NCBI RefSeq assembly: GCF_013410355.1
Contig: NZ_JACCFI010000001.1
Span: 3,720,001 to 3,784,000, forward strand
DNA from: Agromyces hippuratus
Lineage (GTDB): Bacteria; Actinomycetota; Actinomycetes; Actinomycetales; Microbacteriaceae
Length of the DNA stretch: 64,000 nucleotides
Direction of reading: 5' to 3'
Part shown: positions 24,007 to 32,923 of the stretch, one piece after another
Numbering within the stretch: the stretch's first letter is position 1
Layout of the letters: every line of letters begins with the position of its first letter
The notes under the pieces: model-generated
What the model was told of the DNA's origin: nothing
Seen by the model: the letters and a program-made list of their open reading frames with translations, nothing else
Databases searched by the model: none
Position numbers and translations under genes: made by a program

Positions 24007-24693
24007 GTGCAACTCTCGCTCTGGGTGACGCTCCTCGCCGCCTGCTTCGTCATCAGCTTCACCCCGGGCGCCGGCGCGATCAACACGATGGGCAACTCCC
24101 TCAACGAGGGGTTCCGCCGCTCGATCTGGGGCATCCTCGGCCAGCAGGCCGCGCTCATCGTGCACATCCTGGTCGTCGCCGCGGGCCTCGGGGTGCTCGT
24201 CGCAGGTTCGCCCGTCGCGTTCGAGATCATCCGCTACTCGGGCGCCGCCTACCTCGTCTACCTCGGCATCCGGCAGCTGCTCGCGAAGCCGCAGCAACCG
24301 GCGGCCGACGGGGGCGACGGCACCGAGGCGAGCACAGACGAGGGCGACGGCGAGACGGATGACGCGCGGCCGGCGCCGAACGCGGGCGCCGAGTCGCGCT
24401 GGTCGATGTTCCGCAGGGGACTCTGGGTGAACCTCCTGAACCCCAAGGCGATCGTCTTCTTCCTCGCATTCCTGCCGCAGTTCATCCGCCCCGAGCTGCC
24501 GCTCCTGCCGCAGTACCTGATCGTCGGCCTGACCGTCGTGGTCGTCGACGTGATCGTGATGTGGGGCTTCTTCGCGGTGGCTGCGCACAGCCTGCGGAGG
24601 TTCACCCGTTCGGTGCGCGGCCAGCGCGTGCTGAACGTCGTCTTCGGCACGCTGTTCATCGCCGTTGGGGTGCTGCTCGCCGTCGTGCACTGA
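24007..24693 (+). CDS. LysE/RhtB-family amino acid exporter
   Basis: 228 residues with about six membrane segments. The N-terminal block FTPGAGAINTMGNSLNEGFRR and the later RGLWVNLLNPKAIVFFLAFLPQF are family signatures. An unusual acidic, Gly/Asp/Glu-rich cytoplasmic loop (about 98-132) separates the two halves and is longer than in most members. The substrate (basic amino acid, homoserine/threonine or similar) cannot be told. It is transcribed divergently from nhaA. Confidence 0.9.
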   Translation: MQLSLWVTLLAACFVISFTPGAGAINTMGNSLNEGFRRSIWGILGQQAALIVHILVVAAGLGVLVAGSPVAFEIIRYSGAAYLVYLGIRQLLAKPQQPAADGGDGTEASTDEGDGETDDARPAPNAGAESRWSMFRRGLWVNLLNPKAIVFFLAFLPQFIRPELPLLPQYLIVGLTVVVVDVIVMWGFFAVAAHSLRRFTRSVRGQRVLNVVFGTLFIAVGVLLAVVH

Positions 24694-24755
24694 GCGCGTT
24701 CGGGCGAGGCGCTCGGGCGAGGGGCGCGGGCGGCGCGTCCGCGGCGGGCTGCACC

Positions 24756-24761
24756 TAGGCT
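24756..24761 (+). promoter_or_regulatory. -10 box TAGGCT for mazG
   Basis: TAGGCT ends 6 nt before ATG 24768; leaderless type. Confidence 0.5.
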
Positions 24762-24767
24762 GCCGGT

Positions 24768-25421
24768 ATGAGCGCAGCGCACCCCGGACTCGACGAACTC
24801 ATCGACACCGTGGCCCTGCTCCGGGCTCCGGGCGGCTGCCCGTGGGACGCGGATCAGACCCACGAGAGCCTCGTGCAGTACCTCGTCGAGGAGAGCTGGG
24901 AGCTCATCGACGCGATCGAGTCCGGCAGTCGCGAGGAGATGATCGAGGAGCTCGGCGACGTGCTCTACCAGGTGCTCTTCCACGCCGATCTCGCGGCCCA
25001 CACCGACGGCGAGCGCTTCGACATCGACGATGTCGCCCGCCACATGACGGCCAAGATGGTGTCGCGGCATCCGCATGTCTTCGGCGATCGCGAGGCTGAG
25101 ACCGCAGCCGACGTCGTCGCCTTCTGGGACGACCTGAAGGCCGACGAGAAGCCGCACCGCACGAGCGTGCTCGACGGCATCCCGCGCGGCATGCCGGCGC
25201 TCTCGCTCGCGCAGAAGGTGCTCGGCAAGGCCGAGAAGGTGGGCGTGACGGATGCCTCGGCGGAAGCCTCGCCCGCAACGGAGGACGAGCTGGGCCGGCA
25301 GCTGCTCGGGCTCGTGGCATCCGCTCGATCGCAGGGACTCGACGCCGAGCGGGCGCTGCGCTCCGCAGTGCGCGCCCTCGAAGACGAGGTGCGCAGCGCC
25401 GAGGAGTCGCGCGCCGGCTGA
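24768..25421 (+). CDS. mazG: Nucleoside triphosphate pyrophosphohydrolase MazG
   Basis: Hydrolyses (d)NTPs, including damaged ones, to monophosphate and pyrophosphate. 217 residues: a single full MazG domain plus a shorter C-terminal helical part. The metal site is in VEESWELIDAIES (about 42-55) and EELGDVLYQVLFHADLA (about 62-78); GGCPWDADQTHESL at 22-35 is the family opening. The order mfd-mazG-eno is standard in actinobacteria. A 12-bp tandem repeat (GCGCCGGCTGAC twice, from 25411) runs over the stop codon. Confidence 0.93.
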   Translation: MSAAHPGLDELIDTVALLRAPGGCPWDADQTHESLVQYLVEESWELIDAIESGSREEMIEELGDVLYQVLFHADLAAHTDGERFDIDDVARHMTAKMVSRHPHVFGDREAETAADVVAFWDDLKADEKPHRTSVLDGIPRGMPALSLAQKVLGKAEKVGVTDASAEASPATEDELGRQLLGLVASARSQGLDAERALRSAVRALEDEVRSAEESRAG

Positions 25422-25508
25422 CGCGCCGGCTGACGCGCCGTCTCGGGGGTCGCGGATGCCTCGGAGCGGGCGTACCGTCGGTCGAGACGGCTCGCCGGAG
25501 GGGGACGC

Positions 25509-25949
25509 ATGGGCATCGAGGACTGGCGGCTCGAGGAGTTCTTCGACGTGTACGGCGAGGCGCAGCGCGACTTCGACGCCGACGCCACCGCGCGCCTCTG
25601 GGGATTGCCGGGCATGGTGATCACCGACGACTTCGCGGGCGCGCTCGAGAGTCGCGCCGACATGGCGACCGGTCTCTCGTCGTCGTACCCGCTCTACCGC
25701 CGGCTCGGCTTCGCGGGGATCGTGCCCGAGCTGCGGGCGGTGAGCTCGCTCACCGACGTCCTCTCACTGGTGCGCGTGCGCTGGAGCTACCTCGACGCGA
25801 ACGATGAGCTGATCGTGACGAGCGACGTCGAGTACCTCGTGCGGGACGACGCCGACGGACTGCGCATCTACGTCGCCGTCGGCATCGACGAAGCCGATGC
25901 GCTGCGGCGCGCCGCGGCGGCGAAGGGGATCGAGCTCGACGCGGACTGA
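25509..25949 (+). CDS. NTF2-like (SnoaL-type) fold protein, function unknown
   Basis: 146 residues. The pattern of two N-terminal helices, the ARLWGLPGMVITDDFAGAL strand pair and a long curved sheet (about 70-130) fits the cystatin-like NTF2/SnoaL fold, which serves as enzyme, binding or structural domain. No catalytic residues can be assigned. The ATG has GGAGGGGG upstream. It stands alone between mazG and hisS. Confidence 0.65.
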   Translation: MGIEDWRLEEFFDVYGEAQRDFDADATARLWGLPGMVITDDFAGALESRADMATGLSSSYPLYRRLGFAGIVPELRAVSSLTDVLSLVRVRWSYLDANDELIVTSDVEYLVRDDADGLRIYVAVGIDEADALRRAAAAKGIELDAD

Positions 25950-26048
25950 GGCGGCCGCCTCGGACCGGCCACCTGCGCTTGCCTCGGACGGGCCGCACCG
26001 GCCGGACAGCGCAACGATCGGCGCCCGCGTGCTGGAAGAATGGTCGGC

Positions 26049-27317
26049 ATGGCTGCATCCGTCACTCCTCCGCGCGGCATGCGCGACTTCCTCCCGGCCG
26101 AGAAGGCCCGTCGCGAGCACGCACTCGGCGTGATCCGCGGGGTGTACGCGGCGCACGGCTTCGACGAGATCGAGACGCCCGTGATGGAGGACTCGTCGCG
26201 CCTGCACGCCGGGCTCGGCGGCGACAACGAGAAGCTCGCCTTCGCCGTCATGAAGCGCGCACTCGGGGCCGACGACCTCGCGCGCGCCGCGGCATCCGGT
26301 GACGCGCTCTCGCTCGCCGACCTCGGACTGCGCTACGACCTCACGGTGCCGCTCGCCCGCTTCTACGCGACGCACCGGGCGGCGCTGCCCCCCGTGTTCC
26401 GCTCGATCCAGATCGCGCCGGTGTGGCGCGCCGAGCGCCCGCAGAAGGGCCGCTACCGGCAGTTCGTGCAGTGCGACATCGACATCATCGGCGAGGCGGG
26501 CGCGCTCGCCGAGCTCGAGCTGCTCACGGCGACGGTCGCGACGCTCGACGCGCTCGGCCTCTCGGGCTGCACGATCCGCCTGAACGACCGGCGCATCCTC
26601 GCGGGCATCCTCGGCTCGTGGGGCGTGCCCGACGAGCTGCGCGAGCGCGCGCTCATCACGATCGACAAGCTCGACAAGATCGGTACCGGGGGAGTGGCGG
26701 CCGAACTCGCCGAGCTCGGCATCGTCACCGGCGATGCGGATGTCGCGGCCGAGCTCGAGGCACTCACGAACGCCGACTGGCACCTCGCCGATGGGGTCGT
26801 ACCGCCGCCCTCGTGGCTCGACGGCGACGCCTACGCCGACCTGCTCGCGCTGCGCGCAGCCCTGCCCGACGCTGCCATCGAATTCGACCCGACCCTCGTG
26901 CGCGGCATGGGCTACTACACGGGCACGATCTTCGAGATCGCCCACCCCGACTACGGCTACTCGCTCGGCGGCGGCGGTCGCTACGACGGCATGATCGGGC
27001 GCTTCCTCGGCCAGGAGGTGCCCGCGTGCGGTTTCTCGATCGGCTTCGAGCGCATCGTCGACCTGCTCGCCGTGCGCGACGAGGAGCGCCCGCGCGCGGT
27101 CGTGCTCGTCTACGACGCGGATGTCCCGGCCGCCCGCCTGCTCGAGCTCAAGCGCGAGCTCGTGGCATCCGGTTCGCGGGTGCGCCTCGAGCGCCGGGTC
27201 AAGAACCTGCGCGCCCTGCTCGACCGCGTGACCGCCGACGGCTTCGATGCGTTCGCACCGGTCGGCGCCGAGACGACGGATGCCGCGTCGCTCGCGTTCC
27301 GCGAGCTCTCCGCGTAG
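26049..27317 (+). CDS. hisS: Histidine-tRNA ligase
   Basis: A class II aminoacyl-tRNA synthetase that charges tRNA-His. 422 residues. PPRGMRDFLP opens the catalytic domain, motif 2 is FRSIQIAPVWRAERPQKGRYRQF, the histidine loops are LVRGMGYYTGTIFEI and GGGGRYDGMIGRF, and motif 3 is CGFSIGFERI. The C-terminal anticodon-binding domain starts near 325. I prefer ATG 26049 because GGAAGAA lies 10-15 nt upstream; ATG 26040 would add three residues. It is not next to aspS, unlike in many bacteria. Confidence 0.95.
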   Translation: MAASVTPPRGMRDFLPAEKARREHALGVIRGVYAAHGFDEIETPVMEDSSRLHAGLGGDNEKLAFAVMKRALGADDLARAAASGDALSLADLGLRYDLTVPLARFYATHRAALPPVFRSIQIAPVWRAERPQKGRYRQFVQCDIDIIGEAGALAELELLTATVATLDALGLSGCTIRLNDRRILAGILGSWGVPDELRERALITIDKLDKIGTGGVAAELAELGIVTGDADVAAELEALTNADWHLADGVVPPPSWLDGDAYADLLALRAALPDAAIEFDPTLVRGMGYYTGTIFEIAHPDYGYSLGGGGRYDGMIGRFLGQEVPACGFSIGFERIVDLLAVRDEERPRAVVLVYDADVPAARLLELKRELVASGSRVRLERRVKNLRALLDRVTADGFDAFAPVGAETTDAASLAFRELSA

Positions 27318-27352
27318 CACCCGCGTCGCAAGCACGAGACATCCTCGACCTC

Positions 27353-27358
27353 TAGACT
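27353..27358 (+). promoter_or_regulatory. -10 box TAGACT for eno
   Basis: TAGACT 60 nt before the GTG of eno. Here a normal leader with GAGGAG follows, unlike the leaderless genes. Confidence 0.4.
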
Positions 27359-27418
27359 GGCTGGCGGATCACGACGGAGTCGTCCGCTGCATACCCACCC
27401 ATCACAGAGGAGTTCACT

Positions 27419-28699
27419 GTGGCAATCATCGAAGCTGTAGGCGCACGCGAGATTCTCGACTCGCGCGGCAACCCGACCGTCGAGGTCGAGGTGCTCCTCG
27501 ACGACGGTTCGCTGGCCCGTGCTGCGGTGCCCTCGGGCGCATCGACCGGTGCCTTCGAGGCGTACGAGCTGCGCGACGGCGACAAGGACCGCTACCTCGG
27601 CAAGGGCGTGCAGAAGGCCGTCGACGCCGTGCTCGACGACCTCGGCCCGGCCATCGAAGACCTCGACGCCGCCGACCAGCGCCTCGTCGACGCGGCGCTC
27701 ATCGAGGCCGACGGCACCGACAACAAGAGCCGCCTCGGCGCGAACGCCATCCTCGGCGTGAGCCTCGCGGTCGCGAAGGCCGCAGCCGACTCGGCCGACC
27801 TGCCGCTCTTCCGCTACCTCGGCGGCCCCAACGCCCACGTGCTGCCCGTGCCGATGATGAACATCATCAACGGCGGTGCGCACGCCGACACCGGCGTCGA
27901 CATCCAGGAGTTCATGGTGCTGCCGATCGGCGCGCCGAGCTACTCCGAGGGCCTCCGCTGGGGCGTCGAGACCTACCACGCGCTCAAGAGCCTGCTGAAG
28001 GCCAAGGGCCTGTCGACGGGCCTCGGCGACGAGGGCGGCTTCGCTCCCGACTTCGCGCACAACCGCGCGGCGCTCGACTTCATCTCCGAGGCGATCGAGA
28101 AGGCCGGCTTCAAGCTCGGCACCGACCTCGCACTCGGCCTCGACGTCGCGGCGAGCGAGTTCTACGAGAACGGCGTCTACACGTTCGAGGGCAAGGAGCG
28201 CACGTCGGCCGAGCTGAGCGCGTACTACGCCGAGCTCGCCGCCGCGTACCCGCTCGTGTCGATCGAGGACCCGCTCGACGAGTCCGACTGGGACGGCTGG
28301 GCGCAGCTCACCGCCGAGCTCGGCTCGAAGGTGCAGCTCGTCGGCGACGACCTGTTCGTCACCAACCCGAAGCGCCTCGCCGAGGGCATCGCCAAGCACA
28401 CCGGCAACTCGATCCTCGTCAAGGTGAACCAGATCGGCACCCTGACCGAGACCCTCGACGCCGTCACGCTCGCGCAGCGCTCGGGCTACACCGCCGTCAT
28501 GTCGCACCGCTCGGGCGAGACCGAGGACACGACGATCGCCGACCTCGCGGTCGCGACCGACTGCGGTCAGATCAAGACGGGCGCGCCCGCCCGGAGCGAG
28601 CGGGTCGCCAAGTACAATCAGCTTCTGAGGATCGAAGAGGAACTCGGTGAGGCCGCGGTGTACGCCGGCCGCACGGCGTTCCCCCGCTACACGGCCTAG
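27419..28699 (+). CDS. eno: Enolase
   Basis: Interconverts 2-phosphoglycerate and phosphoenolpyruvate in glycolysis and is often part of the RNA degradosome. 426 residues, the usual length. EILDSRGNPTVEVEV opens the protein; IINGGAHADTGVDIQEFMV, GDEGGFAPDF and SIEDPLDESDWDGW bring active-site and metal residues; the signature ILVKVNQIGTLTET and SHRSGETEDT follow. GTG 27419 with GAGGAG at 27409-27414. A strong terminator follows at 28713-28742. Confidence 0.98.
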   Translation: MAIIEAVGAREILDSRGNPTVEVEVLLDDGSLARAAVPSGASTGAFEAYELRDGDKDRYLGKGVQKAVDAVLDDLGPAIEDLDAADQRLVDAALIEADGTDNKSRLGANAILGVSLAVAKAAADSADLPLFRYLGGPNAHVLPVPMMNIINGGAHADTGVDIQEFMVLPIGAPSYSEGLRWGVETYHALKSLLKAKGLSTGLGDEGGFAPDFAHNRAALDFISEAIEKAGFKLGTDLALGLDVAASEFYENGVYTFEGKERTSAELSAYYAELAAAYPLVSIEDPLDESDWDGWAQLTAELGSKVQLVGDDLFVTNPKRLAEGIAKHTGNSILVKVNQIGTLTETLDAVTLAQRSGYTAVMSHRSGETEDTTIADLAVATDCGQIKTGAPARSERVAKYNQLLRIEEELGEAAVYAGRTAFPRYTA

Positions 28700-28712
28700 A
28701 AGCAACACACGT

Positions 28713-28742
28713 GACGGGGGCGGCCGAGTGGCCGCCCCCGTC
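28713..28742 (+). terminator. Terminator after eno
   Basis: GACGGGGGCGGCC (28713-28725) pairs with GGCCGCCCCCGTC (28730-28742), 13 bp with a GAGT loop. No T tract, as is common in this genome. Confidence 0.8.
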
Positions 28743-28776
28743 GTCGCGTATCCGGGTGCGATGACGAGGAGGGGCG

Positions 28777-29526
28777 ATGCGCGATGACACCGGTCGTTCC
28801 GGCCGCACCCCCAGGCGCCCGACGGTGCCGACCCCGAAGCCGGCCGCGAAGCGCGGCCCCGCGTCGTCCGGCACGGGTTCGACGGCGTCGACCCCGAAGG
28901 GTTCGAAGGCCTCGACCGCGAAGTCGCCGGCATCCGCGAAGGCCTCGAGTCCGAAGACCCCGGCATCGAAGTCGACCGGCGCGAAGCCGAAGGGTTCCGC
29001 GAAGTCCGGCTCAGGGCGGGCATCGGCCGGGCAGACCGCCGCAGCCGGGGCAGGCTGGCTCAGCGGCATCCGATTCTCAGGTTTCTCCCTCATCATGATG
29101 GGAGTGCTCGTGCTCGCCGTCGTGGTGCTGGCGCCGACGATCGCGGCGTTCGCACAGCAACGGCAGCAGATCGCCGAGCTCCGCGCCGCCGTCTCCGCCC
29201 AGGAGGAGGAGGTGCAGCGCCTGCGCGACGAACGCGAGCGCTGGAACGACGACACGTTCATCGTGACCCAGGCTCGCGAGCGCCTGTACTACGTGATGCC
29301 GGGCGAGGTGAGCTACCTCGTCATCGACGACCGAACGGCAGCGGCGAAGGCGGATGCCACGGCCGAGGTCTCGGCCGAGGTGACCGAATCGAAGGGTGAC
29401 TGGATGACCACCCTGCTCGGCTCGGTGCTGACCGCCGGGCTCGCGCCCGACGCCGCCCCGCCCGCGGAACCCGCTCCCACCCCCACGACACCGCCAGCAG
29501 ATCCCGCAGCCGAGGAGACCCGATGA
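28777..29526 (+). CDS. Septum formation initiator family protein (FtsB/DivIC-like)
   Basis: A division protein expected to bridge FtsQ and FtsL at the septum. 249 residues. The N-terminal 90 residues are a disordered Lys/Ala/Ser/Pro tail inside the cell; one membrane segment lies at about 103-126; a coiled coil at 128-155 (QQRQQIAELRAAVSAQEEEV) and the DivIC-type RERLYYVMPGEV follow outside. The C-terminus is again Pro/Ala-rich. Its stop overlaps the DUF501 start in ATGA. The eno-divIC-DUF501 order is conserved in actinobacteria. Confidence 0.9.
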   Translation: MRDDTGRSGRTPRRPTVPTPKPAAKRGPASSGTGSTASTPKGSKASTAKSPASAKASSPKTPASKSTGAKPKGSAKSGSGRASAGQTAAAGAGWLSGIRFSGFSLIMMGVLVLAVVVLAPTIAAFAQQRQQIAELRAAVSAQEEEVQRLRDERERWNDDTFIVTQARERLYYVMPGEVSYLVIDDRTAAAKADATAEVSAEVTESKGDWMTTLLGSVLTAGLAPDAAPPAEPAPTPTTPPADPAAEETR

Positions 29527-30089
29527 CCCGCCCGCCCTTCGAGCCGGTGAGCGAGCGCGACGTGCGCATCGTCTCGGCGCAGCTCGGTCGCCCGGCCCGC
29601 GACGTCGTCGGCATCGCCGCCCGCTGCGTGTGCGGCGCACCGACGGTCGTCGCCACGGCGCCGCGCCTCTCCGACGGCACGCCGTTCCCGACGTTCTACT
29701 ACCTCTCGCACCCGGCCGCGACGGCCGCGATGTCGTTCCTCGAGGCAGCCCAGCTCATGGTGGAGTGCACCGAGCTCCTGGCCGCCGACGCCGGGGTCGC
29801 CGAGGCGTACAGCCGCGCCCACACCGACTACCTCGCCGACCGCGAGTCGATCGCCGTCGTGCCCGAGCTCGCGGGCATCTCCGCGGGCGGCATGCCCACG
29901 CGCGTGAAGTGCCTGCACGCGCTCGTGGCGCACTCCCTCGCCGCAGGGCCGGGCGCGAACCCGATGGGCGACATCGCGCTCGAGCGTTCGACCTGGTCGC
30001 CCGACGTCTGCCGCTGCCCCGACTACGGCGTCGACGAGGCGCCGGTATCCGCCGTTGCCACCGAGGGCCCCGAAGGAACCATCGGGTGA
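29523..30089 (+). CDS. DUF501 family protein
   Basis: 188 residues, soluble. The conserved GGMPTRVKCLHALVAHSLAAG (about 123-144; residues G, R, C, H, H) and a cysteine near the start (RCVCGAP) and end (VCRCPDYG) suggest a metal-binding or redox site. No biochemical function is known for the family, although it is widespread in actinobacteria next to divIC. It overlaps the divIC stop by 4 nt and its own stop overlaps the protease start by 4 nt. Confidence 0.88.
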   Translation: MTRPPFEPVSERDVRIVSAQLGRPARDVVGIAARCVCGAPTVVATAPRLSDGTPFPTFYYLSHPAATAAMSFLEAAQLMVECTELLAADAGVAEAYSRAHTDYLADRESIAVVPELAGISAGGMPTRVKCLHALVAHSLAAGPGANPMGDIALERSTWSPDVCRCPDYGVDEAPVSAVATEGPEGTIG

Positions 30090-31414
30090 ACCGGTCGACG
30101 CGCCTGACCCGCTCCGAACGCACCAGGCGTTCCGGGCGGAACGGGCGCGCCCGTGGCTCGGCATTCGTCGTGCGCGCCGCCGCGACGCTCGCAGCGGCGA
30201 CGATGCTCACGCTCACCGGAGCCGGCGCGGCCCACGCCGACCTCGTGCGCGACTACGAGTACTGGCTCGCCGACTACGGCTTCACGACCGCCTGGAACAC
30301 CACCAAGGGCGAGGGCGTCACGGTCGCGGTCATCGACACCGGTGTGAACGGTAACGTCGCCGAGCTCCGCGGCGCCGTCGTCGGCGGCACGGATGTCTCG
30401 GGCCTCGGCACGCCCGACGGCCAGACGCCCGTCGGCGACGACGAGACCCACGGCACGATGGTCGCCGGTCTCCTCGCCGGTCGCGGCACGGGTGAGGGCA
30501 GCGGCGTGATCGGCACCGCACCTGAAGCCGACCTGCTCGCCGTCTCGGTCGCGTTCGGTCAGGACACCGGCGCGGCCAAGTCCAACGACGACCAGATCGC
30601 CGAAGCGGTGCGCTGGGCCGTCGACAACGGCGCCGACGTCATCAACATGTCGTTGACCCGCAACACCCCCGACTGGCCCGAGAGCTGGGACGACGCGTTC
30701 ATGTACGCCTTCGAGCACGACGTCGTCATCGTCGCGGCAGCGGGCAATCGCGGCAGCGGCACGAGCCAGGTCGGGGCGCCCGCGACGATTCCCGGGGTGC
30801 TCACGGTCGCTGGCGTCGACAAGGACAAGAACGCGAGCCTCGACGCGAGCTCGCAGGGCATCTCGATCGCGGTGGCCGCGCCGAGCGAAGACCTGGTCGG
30901 CGTGCTGCCCGACGGCAGCCACGTGCAGTGGGACGGCACGAGCGGCGCCGCGCCCATCGTGACCGGCCTCGTCGCGCTGATCCGTTCCGAGTATCCCGAC
31001 CTCGATGCGGCGAACGTCATCAACCGGCTCATCGAGACGGCCGACCCCAACGGGCAGACGGTTCCGAGCGCCCTCTACGGGTACGGCCTCATCGATCCGG
31101 TCGCCGCACTCGAGTCGGATGTGCCGCACGTCGACGAGAATCCGCTCGGCAGCCTGGCGGACTGGATCACGCTGCACCGTCGTGCCGAGGTCGAGGCCCC
31201 CGACGAGAGCAGCGTCGATCAGCCCATCGTGCCCATGGCCGACCCGCCGCTGCCGCGATCCGACGGCGCCCTCACCCTGCTTCCGACGCAGTGGACGCTC
31301 GCCTACATCACCGTGCCGCTCTCACTCGTCGCAGGGTTTGGTACGCTAGCAGCGCTGTTGGGCATCGGCGCCACTCGGCATACCAAGCGGACTGTCCGCA
31401 TTCGCGAGCAGTGA
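30086..31414 (+). CDS. Membrane-anchored subtilisin-like serine protease (mycosin-like)
   Basis: 442 residues. A basic N-terminus and hydrophobic stretch to about residue 50 (ending AHA) form a signal peptide. The S8 catalytic triad is D84 (AVIDTGV), H122 (DETHGTMVAGLLAG) and S286 (DGTSGAAP), with N221 as oxyanion residue (AAAGNRG). A Pro-rich linker leads to a C-terminal membrane segment (about 409-430) and a basic tail. This layout is that of mycosins of type VII secretion, but no ESX gene lies nearby. GTG 30086 overlaps the DUF501 stop (GTGA). Confidence 0.9.
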   Translation: MNRSTRLTRSERTRRSGRNGRARGSAFVVRAAATLAAATMLTLTGAGAAHADLVRDYEYWLADYGFTTAWNTTKGEGVTVAVIDTGVNGNVAELRGAVVGGTDVSGLGTPDGQTPVGDDETHGTMVAGLLAGRGTGEGSGVIGTAPEADLLAVSVAFGQDTGAAKSNDDQIAEAVRWAVDNGADVINMSLTRNTPDWPESWDDAFMYAFEHDVVIVAAAGNRGSGTSQVGAPATIPGVLTVAGVDKDKNASLDASSQGISIAVAAPSEDLVGVLPDGSHVQWDGTSGAAPIVTGLVALIRSEYPDLDAANVINRLIETADPNGQTVPSALYGYGLIDPVAALESDVPHVDENPLGSLADWITLHRRAEVEAPDESSVDQPIVPMADPPLPRSDGALTLLPTQWTLAYITVPLSLVAGFGTLAALLGIGATRHTKRTVRIREQ

Positions 31415-31463
31415 TCGCACGCAAATCAGCCCGCACGTTCCAAAACTGAGGAGTCCATTCACC

Positions 31464-32870
31464 GTGCCCAAGATTCTCATCGTCGGCGGTGGCTATGCGG
31501 GGTTCTACACGGCGTGGAAGCTCGAGAAGTGGCTGCGTGCCGGCGAGGCCGAGGTGACGATCGTCGACCCGCTGCCGTACATGACGTACCAGCCCTTCCT
31601 GCCCGAGGTCGCCGCAGGGTCGATCGAGCCGCGCCACTCCGTGGTCGCGCAGCGTCGTCACCTGAAGAAGACCAACGTCGTGACCGCGAAGGTCACGCGC
31701 ATCGATCACGCGGCGAAGACCGCGACGATCACGCCCGAGCTCGGCGAGCCGTGGCAGTTCGACTACGACATCGTCATCGTCACGGGCGGCGCGGTCTCGC
31801 GCACGTTCCCGATCCCGGGCATCGCCGACAACGCGATCGGCCTCAAGTCGATCGAAGAGGCCGTCGCGATCCGCGACCGCGTGCTGACGAACTTCGACAA
31901 GGCATCGAACCTTCCCCCCGGCCCCGAGCGCGAGCGCCTGCTCACGTTCGTCGTGGTCGGCGGCGGCTTCGCGGGCATCGAGGTGTTCGCAGAGCTCCGC
32001 TCGTTCGCGAGCTCGCTGCTCGAGTACTACCCGCAGCTCACCTTCGATGAGACGCACTTCCACCTCATCGAGGCCATGGGGCGCATCATGCCCGAGGTCT
32101 CGCTCGAGACGAGCCACTGGGTCATCAAGCACCTCGCCCAGCGCGGTGCCGAGATCCACCTCGACACGCAGCTCACGAGTGCGGTCGACGGCGTCATCGA
32201 GCTGTCGACGGGCGAGAGCTTCGAGACCGACCTCATCGTCTGGACCGCAGGCGTCATGGCGAACCCCGCCATCGTGCGTTCCAGCGACCTTCCGGTCGAA
32301 GAGCGCGGCCGCATCAAGACCCGCGCCGACCTCCGCGTCGGCGACGACGACGAGTTCGTGGCCGACGCCTGGGCAGCCGGCGACATCGCCGCGGTCCCCG
32401 ACCTCACCGGCGGCGGCGTCGGCGGCTACTGCGTGCCGAACGCCCAGCACGCCGTGCGTCAGGGCAAGCTGCTCGCCAAGAACGTCGTCGCGGTGCTCCG
32501 CGGCGAGGAGCCGAAGCAGTACTTCCACAAGAACCTCGGTGCGGTCGCCGGCCTCGGCATCGGCTCGGGCGTGTTCCAGTCGGGCAAGCTCGCGATCAAG
32601 GGCCTGCCGGCCTGGTTCGCGCACCGTGGCTACCACGGCCTCGCCATGCCCAGCTGGGAGCGCAAGTTCCGCGTCTTCTGGGGGTGGTGGAACAACTTCT
32701 GGCTCGGCCGCGACATCGTCTCGCTGAGCGCCGTGCAGCAGCCGCGCGCGCAGTTCGAGCTGTTCGCCGCTCGTCCGAAGCCGCCGGCAGTCGAGGCGCC
32801 CGTTCCCGCCGCCGCACCCGCCGCGAAGGCGGAGAAGCCGGCCAAGCAGGAGGCCGTCGCCGCCAAGTAG
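31464..32870 (+). CDS. ndh: Type II NADH dehydrogenase (NDH-2)
   Basis: A single-subunit, non-pumping flavoenzyme that passes electrons from NADH to menaquinone at the inner face of the membrane. 468 residues. The FAD motif VGGGYAGFYTAWKLE is at 6-20 and the NADH motif VVGGGFAGIEVFAELR at about 164-180; the second FAD contact is AWAAGDIAAVPD. A C-terminal amphipathic region (about 380-430) should bind the membrane, and an Ala/Lys tail ends the protein. The GTG start has GAGGAG upstream. It lies where ppx follows DUF501 in mycobacteria, so it is an insertion in that order. Confidence 0.94.
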   Translation: MPKILIVGGGYAGFYTAWKLEKWLRAGEAEVTIVDPLPYMTYQPFLPEVAAGSIEPRHSVVAQRRHLKKTNVVTAKVTRIDHAAKTATITPELGEPWQFDYDIVIVTGGAVSRTFPIPGIADNAIGLKSIEEAVAIRDRVLTNFDKASNLPPGPERERLLTFVVVGGGFAGIEVFAELRSFASSLLEYYPQLTFDETHFHLIEAMGRIMPEVSLETSHWVIKHLAQRGAEIHLDTQLTSAVDGVIELSTGESFETDLIVWTAGVMANPAIVRSSDLPVEERGRIKTRADLRVGDDDEFVADAWAAGDIAAVPDLTGGGVGGYCVPNAQHAVRQGKLLAKNVVAVLRGEEPKQYFHKNLGAVAGLGIGSGVFQSGKLAIKGLPAWFAHRGYHGLAMPSWERKFRVFWGWWNNFWLGRDIVSLSAVQQPRAQFELFAARPKPPAVEAPVPAAAPAAKAEKPAKQEAVAAK

Positions 32871-32884
32871 CGACGTCCCCTGAC

Positions 32885-32890
32885 TATGCT
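32885..32890 (+). promoter_or_regulatory. -10 box TATGCT for the tRNA
   Basis: TATGCT lies 34 nt before the mature 5' end of the tRNA, just after the ndh stop. Confidence 0.35.
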
Positions 32891-32897
32891 GTGACGC

Positions 32898-32921
32898 GGC
32901 GTCGCCCTTCGGGGCGGCGCC
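32898..32921 (+). terminator. UUCG-capped hairpin between ndh and the tRNA
   Basis: GGCG-T-CGCCC (32898-32907) pairs with GGGCG-G-CGCC (32912-32921) around a TTCG tetraloop, 10 bp. It may end the ndh transcript or mark the tRNA 5' leader for processing. Confidence 0.55.
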
Positions 32922-32923
32922 GC

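Noticed and set aside
25411..25440. The 12-bp repeat at the mazG stop as a regulatory site
   Set aside because: Two copies of a low-complexity GC-rich unit over a stop codon are more likely replication slippage.
30086..31414. A type VII secretion locus around the mycosin-like protease
   Set aside because: No WXG100 protein, EccB-E or FtsK-like ATPase is encoded nearby.
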